A stretch of 64,000 bases of DNA from Chryseobacterium echinoideorum (lineage in GTDB: Bacteria > Bacteroidota > Bacteroidia > Flavobacteriales > Weeksellaceae): positions 1 through 64,000 of the forward strand of contig NZ_VKNW01000010.1 of NCBI RefSeq assembly GCF_007474535.1, read 5' to 3'. Below, piece after piece: positions 53,960-61,498 of this stretch. Each line of letters opens with the position of its first letter. The stretch's first letter is position 1. A program made the position numbers and the translations under genes. Below the pieces are notes generated by a model that was not told the DNA's origin, did no database searches, and saw only the letters and a list, made by a program, of their open reading frames with translations.

Positions 53960-55447
53960 TTACTTCGAATGATTCATCATATTTGAGTCTATATTTATAT
54001 TTAAACCCATCGCAACCTTCATTCCCAGCTCTATATTTGCTCTGAAAAAATGGCAAAGCTGGCGATTGATGATTTCATCTCTTTTGGGTCCGTCAATTCC
54101 TTTCATACTTCCGATAATATTATTAACCAGATTTTCTCTATCCTGCTGATTCATCGCTTTTGTGTAAAGAAGCCCAGGCTGAGTATAATGATCATCATCA
54201 TTCTCATTTCTGCTGAAATTAGCCACCTGATTGCTGTCTAATTCATATTCAAAATTCTTGTACGCCGGATCAGGTTTCGTGTCATCAAAACTGTTCGGAT
54301 AATAGTTCGGCTTATCCTGATAATGACTTGAGTCTGCCATAAAACCATCTCTCTGATAATTGTTAATTTCAAAAGGACACCTGTTAACTTCAAGATAATG
54401 TGCATTGACTCCTACTCTATACCGATGGGCATCCGGATAAGAAAACAATCTTCCCTGAAGCATTTTATCCGGGGAAAAACTGATTCCGTTAATTAAGTGA
54501 CTTGGTGAAAAAACAGACTGTTCAACATGAGCAAAATAATTTACAGGGATCTCATTCAGTTGCATCTCTCCAACTTCGATTAAAGGAAAATCACTTTGAA
54601 ACCAAACTTTAGTAATATCAAATGGATTCCAGCGAAATTCTTTTGCCTGCTCCTCCGTCATTACCTGGATGTACATTGTCCACTTTGGGAAATCACCATT
54701 TTCAATAGCATTACAAAGATCTTCCTGAGCAAAATCAGGATTTTCACCTGCCATTTTCACCGCTTCAGGATCTGTAAAATTTTTAATTCCCTGTTTTGTT
54801 TTAAAATGAAACTTAACCCAAACTCTTTCATTTGCATCATTAATCATTGAAAATGTGTGAGATCCGAAGCCATGCATATGTCTGTAACCGTGAGGCGTGC
54901 CTCTGTCTGACATCAATATCAAAACCTGATGAAGCGATTCCGGATTATGGCTCCAGAAATCCCACATCATGGTTGCACTTTTTAAATTGGTTTTGGGCAC
55001 ACGCTTTTGAGTATGAATAAAGTCAGGAAATTTTTTTGCGTCTTTTATAAAAAATACAGGCGTATTATTCCCAACCAAATCCCAGTTTCCGTCTTCTGTG
55101 TAAAACTTGAGAGCAAACCCTCTTGGATCTCTCGCTGTGTCAGCACTGCCTTTTTCCCCGCCAACCGTAGAAAACCTGGCAAACATTCTGCATGAATTTC
55201 CCACTTTTGAAAATAATTTTGCTTTGGTGTACTTTGAAATATCATGAGTCACAGTAAAAGTACCATAAGCACCTGTTCCTTTTGCGTGTACAACTCTTTC
55301 AGGAATCCTTTCCCTTACAAAATGAGCCAAATTTTCCTGTAAGATAAAATCCTGCAACAAAATCGGTCCCCTTGCTCCTACTGTCTGAGAATCCTGATGC
55401 TCATAATATGGAGCTCCATTGCTCGCTGTAAGTTTTTTATTATCCAT
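53960..55447 (-). CDS. katA: Catalase (small-subunit monofunctional type)
   Basis: This 495-residue haem catalase has RVVHAKGTGAYGTFTVT (51-67) with distal His54, RFSTVGGEKGSADTARDPRG (91-110), Asn127 in DLVGNNTPVFF, DRGTPHGYRHMHGFG, and the proximal Tyr in FSYPDAHRYRVG. The length fits small-subunit clade 3 catalases. It removes hydrogen peroxide. It is divergent from oxyR with a 106-base shared promoter region, so OxyR control is likely; the pairing is common. Confidence 0.95.
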   Translation of the reverse strand: MDNKKLTASNGAPYYEHQDSQTVGARGPILLQDFILQENLAHFVRERIPERVVHAKGTGAYGTFTVTHDISKYTKAKLFSKVGNSCRMFARFSTVGGEKGSADTARDPRGFALKFYTEDGNWDLVGNNTPVFFIKDAKKFPDFIHTQKRVPKTNLKSATMMWDFWSHNPESLHQVLILMSDRGTPHGYRHMHGFGSHTFSMINDANERVWVKFHFKTKQGIKNFTDPEAVKMAGENPDFAQEDLCNAIENGDFPKWTMYIQVMTEEQAKEFRWNPFDITKVWFQSDFPLIEVGEMQLNEIPVNYFAHVEQSVFSPSHLINGISFSPDKMLQGRLFSYPDAHRYRVGVNAHYLEVNRCPFEINNYQRDGFMADSSHYQDKPNYYPNSFDDTKPDPAYKNFEYELDSNQVANFSRNENDDDHYTQPGLLYTKAMNQQDRENLVNNIIGSMKGIDGPKRDEIINRQLCHFFRANIELGMKVAMGLNINIDSNMMNHSK

Positions 55448-55483
55448 ATATTATGATTTGAGTTTATTTATACTTTAAACTTT

Positions 55484-55491
55484 CAAATTTA
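55484..55491 (-). promoter_or_regulatory. -7 promoter box of katA
   Basis: Minus-strand TAAATTTG (55491 down to 55484) fits TANNTTTG and gives a leader of about 30 bases. The nearest CAAA on the plus strand (55515-55518, TTTG on the minus strand) is 23 bases upstream, slightly longer than usual. It overlaps the oxyR control region. Confidence 0.5.
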
Positions 55492-55504
55492 CTTGAATTT
55501 TTAA

Positions 55505-55533
55505 TTGCTTCTGCCAAAAACGTCATATCTTTG
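55505..55533 (+). promoter_or_regulatory. Promoter of oxyR
   Basis: TTG at 55505-55507 and TATCTTTG (TANNTTTG) at 55526-55533, 18 bases apart. It ends 20 bases before the oxyR ATG and interlocks with the katA box, so binding of OxyR in this gap could control both genes. Confidence 0.6.
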
Positions 55534-55553
55534 TCATAGATAATATTAATCAA

Positions 55554-56504
55554 ATGAACATTCAGCAATTGGAATATCTTATCGCCGTAGATAAGTACAA
55601 ACATTTCGGAAAAGCGGCTCAGGCTTGTTTTATTACCCAGCCAACTTTGAGCGCAATGATACAAAAGTTTGAAGACGAACTGGATGTCAAAGTTTTTGAC
55701 AGAACTACCCACCCTATCCGGACAACAGATGTAGGTGTGCAAATTATAGACCAAGCAAAAGTAATTATAGAGTCTGTAAATGAGCTGAAAAACAAAGCCA
55801 ACCTTCTTAATAATATTTTAGGTGGAACCATTAACCTCGGAATTATTCCGACAGTCTCATCTTTTATTCTACCTACTGAAATTTTTCATTTTCTGAAGGA
55901 TAATCCAAAGATTCAGATGAATGTAAAAGAAATGACTACGGATAACATTATCAAAGCTTTGAAAACCGGTGAATTAGACGCAGGAATTATCTCTACACCT
56001 TATGACAATGCCTCTGAGTTTTATCATGATTTCCTGTTCAATGAAGAATTGATGATTTACAGTTCTGAAACTGAAGATAATAAAAAAAATACATTCATCG
56101 TCCCCGATGAGCTTAATGTAGAAAAAGTTTGGCTTTTGGAGGAAGGAAATTGTCTCAGAAATCAGTTTGAAAATATCTGTCACCTGAAAGAGAATACGCT
56201 TAAACCTAAGAATCTTGATTTTTTAGCTTCAAATATTCAGACATTAATATACATGGTTGATAAAGTGGGAGGAATAAGTATTTTACCAGAACTTGCTCTC
56301 AACCAGCTTTCAGAAGAGCAGAAAAACAAGGTTTTCCGATTTAAAAAACCGTTTCCTTACAGAGAAATCAGCATCATTTATTATAAGCCTACATTTAAAC
56401 AAAAAATTATTGATGAACTAGGAGCTTTCATTAAAGCATCATTAAATTCCAAACTTAATTTTAATCAAAACCCAAAGGAGTTTGTAAGCATCAAACCACA
56501 ATAA
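55554..56504 (+). CDS. oxyR: LysR-family peroxide sensor OxyR
   Basis: This 316-residue regulator has the N-terminal LysR helix-turn-helix (MNIQQLEYLIAVDKYKHFGK ... SAMIQKFEDELDVKVFDRT) and a substrate-binding-like domain. Cys200 and Cys209 in GNCLRNQFENIC have the same spacing as Cys199 and Cys208 of E. coli OxyR, the disulfide switch oxidised by hydrogen peroxide. It is divergent from katA, its likely target. A palindrome follows the stop (56506-56521) but is too weak to call a terminator. Confidence 0.92.
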   Translation: MNIQQLEYLIAVDKYKHFGKAAQACFITQPTLSAMIQKFEDELDVKVFDRTTHPIRTTDVGVQIIDQAKVIIESVNELKNKANLLNNILGGTINLGIIPTVSSFILPTEIFHFLKDNPKIQMNVKEMTTDNIIKALKTGELDAGIISTPYDNASEFYHDFLFNEELMIYSSETEDNKKNTFIVPDELNVEKVWLLEEGNCLRNQFENICHLKENTLKPKNLDFLASNIQTLIYMVDKVGGISILPELALNQLSEEQKNKVFRFKKPFPYREISIIYYKPTFKQKIIDELGAFIKASLNSKLNFNQNPKEFVSIKPQ

Positions 56505-56555
56505 AAATGATTTAAATCATTAATTTAAAGAAATTTATAATAATCCTCCAAAACT

Positions 56556-56587
56556 TTTGAGTATTAAAAAAATAGTACTTAAATTTG
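56556..56587 (+). promoter_or_regulatory. Promoter of metK
   Basis: TTTG at 56556-56559 and TAAATTTG at 56580-56587, 20 bases apart, an exact match to the Bacteroidetes -33/-7 consensus and spacing. The start site would fall just before the SAM-II element. Confidence 0.8.
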
Positions 56588-56602
56588 CGTTCGATTATTA
56601 AC

Positions 56603-56652
56603 GAGGAAAAATTTGACCTGATTGCAACCTCTCTAAAAAAATGCTAAAACAG
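56603..56652 (+). ncRNA. SAM-II riboswitch in the metK leader
   Basis: The layout matches the compact SAM-II pseudoknot: P1 arms GAGG (56603-56606) and CCTC (56628-56631), the conserved loop TTTGACC...ATTGCAA (56612-56627) between them, and GCTAAA (56643-56648) as the 3' conserved box. CTG (56618-56620) can pair with CAG (56650-56652) for the second stem. The order and spacing agree with the known ~50-base SAM-II aptamer (TTTAACC...ATTGCAA...GCTAAA in the crystallised RNA). It would bind S-adenosylmethionine and turn down metK. Its 3' part can also pair with TTTTAGC at 56660-56666. Confidence 0.85.
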
Positions 56653-56725
56653 TAATTCTTTTTAGCTATTTACGGGCAATTATTCACTTTTTTCTTCACA
56701 TATTAATAAAAATACAAAGAATAAT

Positions 56726-58006
56726 ATGTCTTATTTATTTACATCTGAATCAGTTTCAGAAGGACATCCTGATAAAATTGCCGATCAGATTTCCGATGCG
56801 TTAATTGACAACTTTTTAGCATACGACAAAACGTCTAAAGTAGCTTGTGAAACACTCGTTACAACAGGACAGGTTGTGTTGGCAGGTGAAGTAAAATCTG
56901 ATGCCTATCTTGATGTGCAGACCATTGCGAGAGAAGTAATCAACGGAATTGGTTACACAAAAGGTGAATATATGTTTAATGGCGACTCTTGCGGAGTTAT
57001 TTCTGCCATTCACGAGCAATCTCCGGACATTAACCAGGGAGTTGACAGAACGGTAAATGATGAATCTTTTGAAGCTAAAGCAAATGCTCAGGGAGCAGGA
57101 GATCAGGGAATGATGTTTGGCTATGCAACCAACGAAACGGCCAATTATATGCCTTTGGCTTTAGATTTAGCTCACACTATTCTTAAAGAACTTTCAGCAA
57201 TCAGAAGAGAGAATTCTGAGATTACTTATCTTCGTCCTGATGCAAAATCTCAGGTTACTATTGAGTATTCTGATGATCACAGACCGATACGAATTGATTC
57301 TATTGTGGTTTCTACTCAACACGATGATTTTGGATCTGAGGAAGAAATGCTGACCAAAATAAGAGAAGACATCAAGAATATATTGATTCCCAGAGTAGTA
57401 GCTTTACAGACTGAAGAGATTAAAGCCTTATTTAATGACCAGATCAAATATCACATCAATCCTACAGGAAAATTCGTAATTGGAGGACCTCACGGAGATA
57501 CAGGTCTTACAGGAAGAAAAATCATTGTAGATACTTACGGTGGTAAAGGTGCTCACGGTGGTGGTGCTTTCTCCGGGAAAGACCCTTCAAAAGTAGACAG
57601 AAGTGCAGCGTATGCTACAAGACACATTGCTAAAAATCTTGTTGCTGCAGGTGTTGCTGACGAAGTCTTGGTACAGGTTTCTTACGCAATTGGTGTTGCT
57701 GAACCTTGCGGTTTGTATATCAATACTTACGGGACATCTAAAGTTGGTTTAAATGATGGTGAAATTGCAAAAAAAGTTTCAACCATTTTTGATTTGAGAC
57801 CGTATGCTATTGAGCAAAACTTAAAATTAAGAAACCCTATTTATCAGGAAACTGCTTCTTACGGACACATGGGAAGAGAACATTATATCGCTGATAAAAC
57901 TTTCAATAAGGGACAAAAAAACGAATTAACTCTTGAAGGTCTTGAATTCTTCACATGGGAGAAACTAGACAAAGTAGAGGAAATAAAATCTGCTTTCGGA
58001 ATTTAA
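56726..58006 (+). CDS. metK: S-adenosylmethionine synthase
   Basis: This 426-residue enzyme makes S-adenosylmethionine from ATP and methionine. It has [18 protein letters not shown] near the N-terminus (ATP-binding His), [12 protein letters not shown] in the middle, [14 protein letters not shown], and [19 protein letters not shown] (P-loop-like) near the C-terminal third. The length is normal for Bacteroidetes. It follows a consensus promoter and a SAM-II riboswitch and ends in a strong terminator, so it is a one-gene transcription unit with product feedback. Confidence 0.97.
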   Translation: MSYLFTSESVSEGHPDKIADQISDALIDNFLAYDKTSKVACETLVTTGQVVLAGEVKSDAYLDVQTIAREVINGIGYTKGEYMFNGDSCGVISAIHEQSPDINQGVDRTVNDESFEAKANAQGAGDQGMMFGYATNETANYMPLALDLAHTILKELSAIRRENSEITYLRPDAKSQVTIEYSDDHRPIRIDSIVVSTQHDDFGSEEEMLTKIREDIKNILIPRVVALQTEEIKALFNDQIKYHINPTGKFVIGGPHGDTGLTGRKIIVDTYGGKGAHGGGAFSGKDPSKVDRSAAYATRHIAKNLVAAGVADEVLVQVSYAIGVAEPCGLYINTYGTSKVGLNDGEIAKKVSTIFDLRPYAIEQNLKLRNPIYQETASYGHMGREHYIADKTFNKGQKNELTLEGLEFFTWEKLDKVEEIKSAFGI

Positions 58007-58024
58007 TTCAGGTTTTCGGTATAG

Positions 58025-58064
58025 AAACTGCTTTAACATGGAAATGCTAAAGCAGTTTTTTTTA
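58025..58064 (+). terminator. Terminator of metK
   Basis: Perfect 11-bp inverted repeat AAACTGCTTTA / TAAAGCAGTTT with a 12-base loop (58036-58047), followed by a run of nine T. It lies about 18 bases past the stop codon. Confidence 0.92.
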
Positions 58065-58168
58065 TTTTTACATCTGAATAGTTCGGTATAAAATCGCAAT
58101 CATCGCATTTAAAGACAGACGGAGATCAGCGAAAACATACTGCATATAAAACAAATAAATATCTACAC

Positions 58169-58657
58169 ATGAAAATACAGTCTGCCATTTTTATCTTATT
58201 TTTCTCTTTGGCAAGCGTTGCAATACAAGCACAATATACTGTTCACAAAATGGTAAATGTTGGCTATGTATACCAAAATCAAAGTTTTGGAGAATTAGGC
58301 GGTAAGCTTTTATTTCTAAAAAACGATGATGTCATCTACAGATTAGGCGCATCTGCACTAATGGGTTCTGCAAACTCAGATTTTGCGATCATGCCTAAAG
58401 TACAGGCAGATGTAATGCTTAATTTTGAAAGAAATGTAGACTTTTATCATTCTTATTACTTCGTAGCTGGCGTAGAAGGCACGAATAAATATGTCGCTCC
58501 AAAAATCGGAGTTACCCTTTTTGGGCTTTTAGATCTTACGGGAGGATACGCTTTTCCGATTGGCGATAAAGGTTTGAATGGAAAAGAATTAAAAGGTCTG
58601 AATATCAATTTCACATTAAATATCCCTACCACATTCTTACATGATATGCTAAAGTAA
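58169..58657 (+). CDS. Small secreted, probable outer-membrane protein
   Basis: This 162-residue protein has a signal peptide (MKIQSAIFILFFSLASVAIQAQ). The rest alternates hydrophobic and polar residues as in a small beta-barrel: VNVGYVYQNQSF, ADVMLNFERNVDFYHSYYF, KIGVTLFGLLDLTGGYAF, LNINFTLNIPTTFLH. I do not recognise a named family. It stands alone between metK and the sigma factor gene. Confidence 0.7.
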   Translation: MKIQSAIFILFFSLASVAIQAQYTVHKMVNVGYVYQNQSFGELGGKLLFLKNDDVIYRLGASALMGSANSDFAIMPKVQADVMLNFERNVDFYHSYYFVAGVEGTNKYVAPKIGVTLFGLLDLTGGYAFPIGDKGLNGKELKGLNINFTLNIPTTFLHDMLK

Positions 58658-58847
58658 TTTTTTTTGAAAAAAATTAGTAAATATTTAATATTTATTTAAT
58701 ACTTATTAAAATTTTATTATATTTACAGCATAATTTAATGCTTATAGAATACACTCTACTCTAAAATCCGTTTTACGGCAAACCCAAATTAGCTTGATAT
58801 TTGAATCAGGAAAAGGTTTGTACTATAATAAATTTTTGAGAAGAGTT

Positions 58848-59435
58848 ATGAAATCTACAGACAGTCAACTAATATCCTTGTATCAAAAAGGAAATGAAGA
58901 AGCATTATCAACCCTTATACACAGACATCAAAGAGAACTTTTTACGTTTATTTTATACAAAATAAACCATCAGGACCTGGCAAATGATATTTTTCAGGAT
59001 ACATTTATGAAAATTATTGTGATGCTGAAGGAAGGGCGTTACAACGAGGAAGGAAAATTTATTCTTTGGGCCAAAAGGATCGCTCAAAACCTGATCATTG
59101 ATTATTTCCGCGCCAAAGCAAAAAACACAAAAATATCTGAAACGACTTTTGAGAATGATGAGTTTTCTATATTTGATCTGATCAAAGAGCCATCTGAGAA
59201 TATTGAGGACCATTTGGTAACCAGACAAATCCATGAAGATTTGCTAAAGATGCTTCATTATCTGCCAGAAAATCAGCAAGAGGTGATAAAACTCAGGTTT
59301 TTTGACGGTTTGAGCTTTAAAGAAATTGCAGAACACACTGATATGAGCATTAATACTACATTGGGAAGAGTACGCTACGCTCTTATTAATCTGAGAAAAA
59401 TAATGGATGAAAATAATATTATCCTAACAAGATAA
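58848..59435 (+). CDS. ECF-type RNA polymerase sigma factor
   Basis: This 195-residue sigma-70 family protein uses ATG 58848; the longer frame begins with a TTG and has no sigma sequence upstream. Region 2 has HQDLANDIFQDTFMKIIVML (the DIFQDTF core), and region 4 has LPENQQEVIKLRFFDGLSFK and the DNA-binding helix EIAEHTDMSINTTLGRVRYA. No anti-sigma gene is seen next to it, only a 44-codon ORF. The regulon is unknown. Confidence 0.9.
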   Translation: MKSTDSQLISLYQKGNEEALSTLIHRHQRELFTFILYKINHQDLANDIFQDTFMKIIVMLKEGRYNEEGKFILWAKRIAQNLIIDYFRAKAKNTKISETTFENDEFSIFDLIKEPSENIEDHLVTRQIHEDLLKMLHYLPENQQEVIKLRFFDGLSFKEIAEHTDMSINTTLGRVRYALINLRKIMDENNIILTR

Positions 59436-59481
59436 TATTTTGGTACAATTTTCGTTTTTAAAGAAACTACAATTTTCGCCT

Positions 59482-59616
59482 ATGAAAAATAACGATTCTT
59501 TAAAATTGAAAAGCTTGAAACCAAAAAAACAAACTATTGATTTTCTTCTGAGTTTCTCAAAAAATCTACAAGTCGTGAAGGTAAAAAATAAAAATTTTCA
59601 CCTGACAAAAAATTAA
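59482..59616 (+). CDS. 44-residue small protein after the ECF sigma gene
   Basis: An ATG-to-TAA frame of 44 codons lies 46 bases after the sigma stop: basic, with MKNNDSLKLKSLKPKKQTID followed by FLLSFSKNLQVVKVKNKNFH. Similar short basic ORFs after ECF sigma genes are, to my memory, common in flavobacteria, so it is probably real. A link to the sigma factor (adaptor or anti-sigma-like role) is inference. The HAD gene starts 21 bases on. Confidence 0.6.
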   Translation: MKNNDSLKLKSLKPKKQTIDFLLSFSKNLQVVKVKNKNFHLTKN

Positions 59617-59637
59617 AAATATATAAATTTGTGCTGT

Positions 59638-60333
59638 ATGAAAATTCAGCACATTTTTTTTGACCTCGACAATACACTCTGGGATCACCGCAGAAATGCA
59701 TATCTTACCATCAAAGACCTTTTTGACAAAGAAGAAATCACTTTAAAATACAATATAGATTTTGAAGAATTTCATTCTGCTTATCATGAGATTAACGAAA
59801 GACTTTGGGAGCAGATCAGAGACGGAGAAATAGATAAAGAATATTTAAGAAAACACCGTTTCTATGACACATTCTATCGTTTTGAAGTTGATGACCCGGA
59901 ATTATCAATGTATTTTGAGGAGCATTTTTTAGATAAAATCTTAAATCATAACTATCTTGTAGAAGGTGCAGCATATATTTTAGATTATTTAAAAGATAAA
60001 AATTACACGCTTCATGTGATCTCCAATGGTTTTCAGGAAGTTACCGAAAGAAAATGCATCCTTTCCGGAATTGATCATTATTTCAAATCAATTACTAGCG
60101 CAGATTCTGTAGGCGTAAGAAAGCCTCATCCTGCTATTTTTGAATATTCTTTAGGACTTGCAGAGGCAGAAAAGGAAGAAAGCATACTGATTGGTGATGA
60201 CTGGATTGCAGATATTATCGGAGCCAAGCAATTCGGAATAGACGTAATTTTCTATGATGCATTAAATGACAATCCACAAGCGGAAAATCTTAAAGTAATA
60301 AAACATCTTTTACAGATAAAGGAATATTTATAA
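59638..60333 (+). CDS. HAD-superfamily phosphatase (YjjG-like)
   Basis: This ~231-residue protein, read from ATG 59638 (an upstream TTG at 59629 is less likely), opens with the HAD motif IFFDLDNTLWDH (nucleophile Asp9, Asp11). A helical cap follows, then motif II VISNGFQE, motif III Lys in VRKPHPAIFEYS and motif IV LIGDDWIADIIGA. It is like the YjjG noncanonical nucleotidase group. The substrate is unknown. A TAAATTTG box (59624-59631) sits right before the ATG, so a leaderless mRNA is possible. Confidence 0.88.
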   Translation: MKIQHIFFDLDNTLWDHRRNAYLTIKDLFDKEEITLKYNIDFEEFHSAYHEINERLWEQIRDGEIDKEYLRKHRFYDTFYRFEVDDPELSMYFEEHFLDKILNHNYLVEGAAYILDYLKDKNYTLHVISNGFQEVTERKCILSGIDHYFKSITSADSVGVRKPHPAIFEYSLGLAEAEKEESILIGDDWIADIIGAKQFGIDVIFYDALNDNPQAENLKVIKHLLQIKEYL

Positions 60334-60343
60334 GCATTTAAAC

Positions 60344-60374
60344 ATTTCGGCGGCACCAAAGGTGCCGCCGAAAT
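60344..60374 (+). terminator. Bidirectional terminator between the HAD gene and trpS
   Basis: Perfect 14-bp inverted repeat (ATTTCGGCGGCACC / GGTGCCGCCGAAAT) with loop AAA, unusually GC-rich for this genome. It lies between two convergent stops (60333 and 60403). Both flanks are AT-rich rather than long T-runs, but the stem is strong. Confidence 0.82.
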
Positions 60375-60402
60375 TTATTGTTTTGATGAAGATTCAGAAT
60401 AA

Positions 60403-61371
60403 TTACAATCCCAAACTCTCCCTTACTCTTTTCATCGTTTCTGTAGCAATCACTCTCGTTTTGGATGCACCTTCCTGAAGTTTTGCTTCCAGTTCATTAA
60501 GATTGTTCATATAATAAGAAAACAATTCTCTCTCTTTTTCAAATCTTGTTAGAATCAAATCTAAAAGCTCTTTTTTAGCATGACCATAACCAAAATTTCC
60601 AGCTAAATATTTTGCTCTTAATTCTTCAGTTTGTTCTGGAGCTGCAATCAGTTCGTAAATTGCAAAAGTTTTATCCGTTGATGGATCTTTTGGTTCTTCT
60701 AAAGATTTAGAATCACTTTCAATACCCATTACCTGTTTTTTTAATTCTTTTTCAGGTAAGAAAATATTGATGATATTCCCTCTGGATTTAGACATTTTAT
60801 TTCCATCAGTTCCGGGAACATATTTGGTGTTTTCCTGCAGTTCAGATTGTGGAAGTACAAAAACTTCTCCCATCTGGTTATTAAACCTTGAAGCCACATC
60901 ACGCGCGATCTCCAAATGTTGCAGCTGATCTTTTCCTACCGGAACAATTTCTGCGTCGTACAGCAATATATCTGCAGCCATCAAAATCGGATAGGTAAAT
61001 AGTCCTGCATTAACGTCCTGCAAACGGTCTGCCTTATCTTTGAACGAATGTGCCAATGTGAGTCTCTGATACGGAAAAAAACATGATAAATGCCAAGAAA
61101 GTTCACAGGTTTCAGGAATATCGCTTTGTCTGTAAAAATAAGTTTTTTCGGTATCTAATCCACAAGCAAGCCAAGCCGCAGCAATCTCGTAGGTGTTTTG
61201 TTTCAGTTCATCAGCGTTTTTGATCTGCGTTAAAGAATGCAGATTGGCAATGAATAAAAAAGATTCGTTTCCTGATTGTTTTGAAAGCTCAATCGCAGGA
61301 ATAATTGCACCTAAAAGGTTTCCCAAATGCGGTGTTCCGGTGGCTTGAATGCCGGTAAGAATTCTTGACAT
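60403..61371 (-). CDS. trpS: Tryptophanyl-tRNA synthetase
   Basis: This 322-residue class I synthetase charges tRNA-Trp. It has the HIGH-like GTPHLGNL (12-19), LYDAEIVPVGKDQLQHLE in the middle (substrate pocket) and KMSKSRGN of the KMSKS loop. The length is normal for bacterial TrpRS. A minus-strand TAAATTTG box (61405 down to 61398) is 26 bases upstream. It shares a hairpin with the convergent HAD gene. Confidence 0.95.
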   Translation of the reverse strand: MSRILTGIQATGTPHLGNLLGAIIPAIELSKQSGNESFLFIANLHSLTQIKNADELKQNTYEIAAAWLACGLDTEKTYFYRQSDIPETCELSWHLSCFFPYQRLTLAHSFKDKADRLQDVNAGLFTYPILMAADILLYDAEIVPVGKDQLQHLEIARDVASRFNNQMGEVFVLPQSELQENTKYVPGTDGNKMSKSRGNIINIFLPEKELKKQVMGIESDSKSLEEPKDPSTDKTFAIYELIAAPEQTEELRAKYLAGNFGYGHAKKELLDLILTRFEKERELFSYYMNNLNELEAKLQEGASKTRVIATETMKRVRESLGL

Positions 61372-61498
61372 TTTTTAATTTTTAAATTAACAAAGTGCAA
61401 ATTTAATTATTTCTCCGGCAGATTAGCAGCATTGATAGGAAGATTTTAGTCTGAACTAAAAGCTTATTTAAATTTTATGAATGTTTATAAATAAAAAC

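Noticed and set aside
56506..56521. Palindrome AATGATTTAAATCATT after oxyR
   Set aside because: No loop and all weak pairs; may be an operator-like site but nothing supports it.
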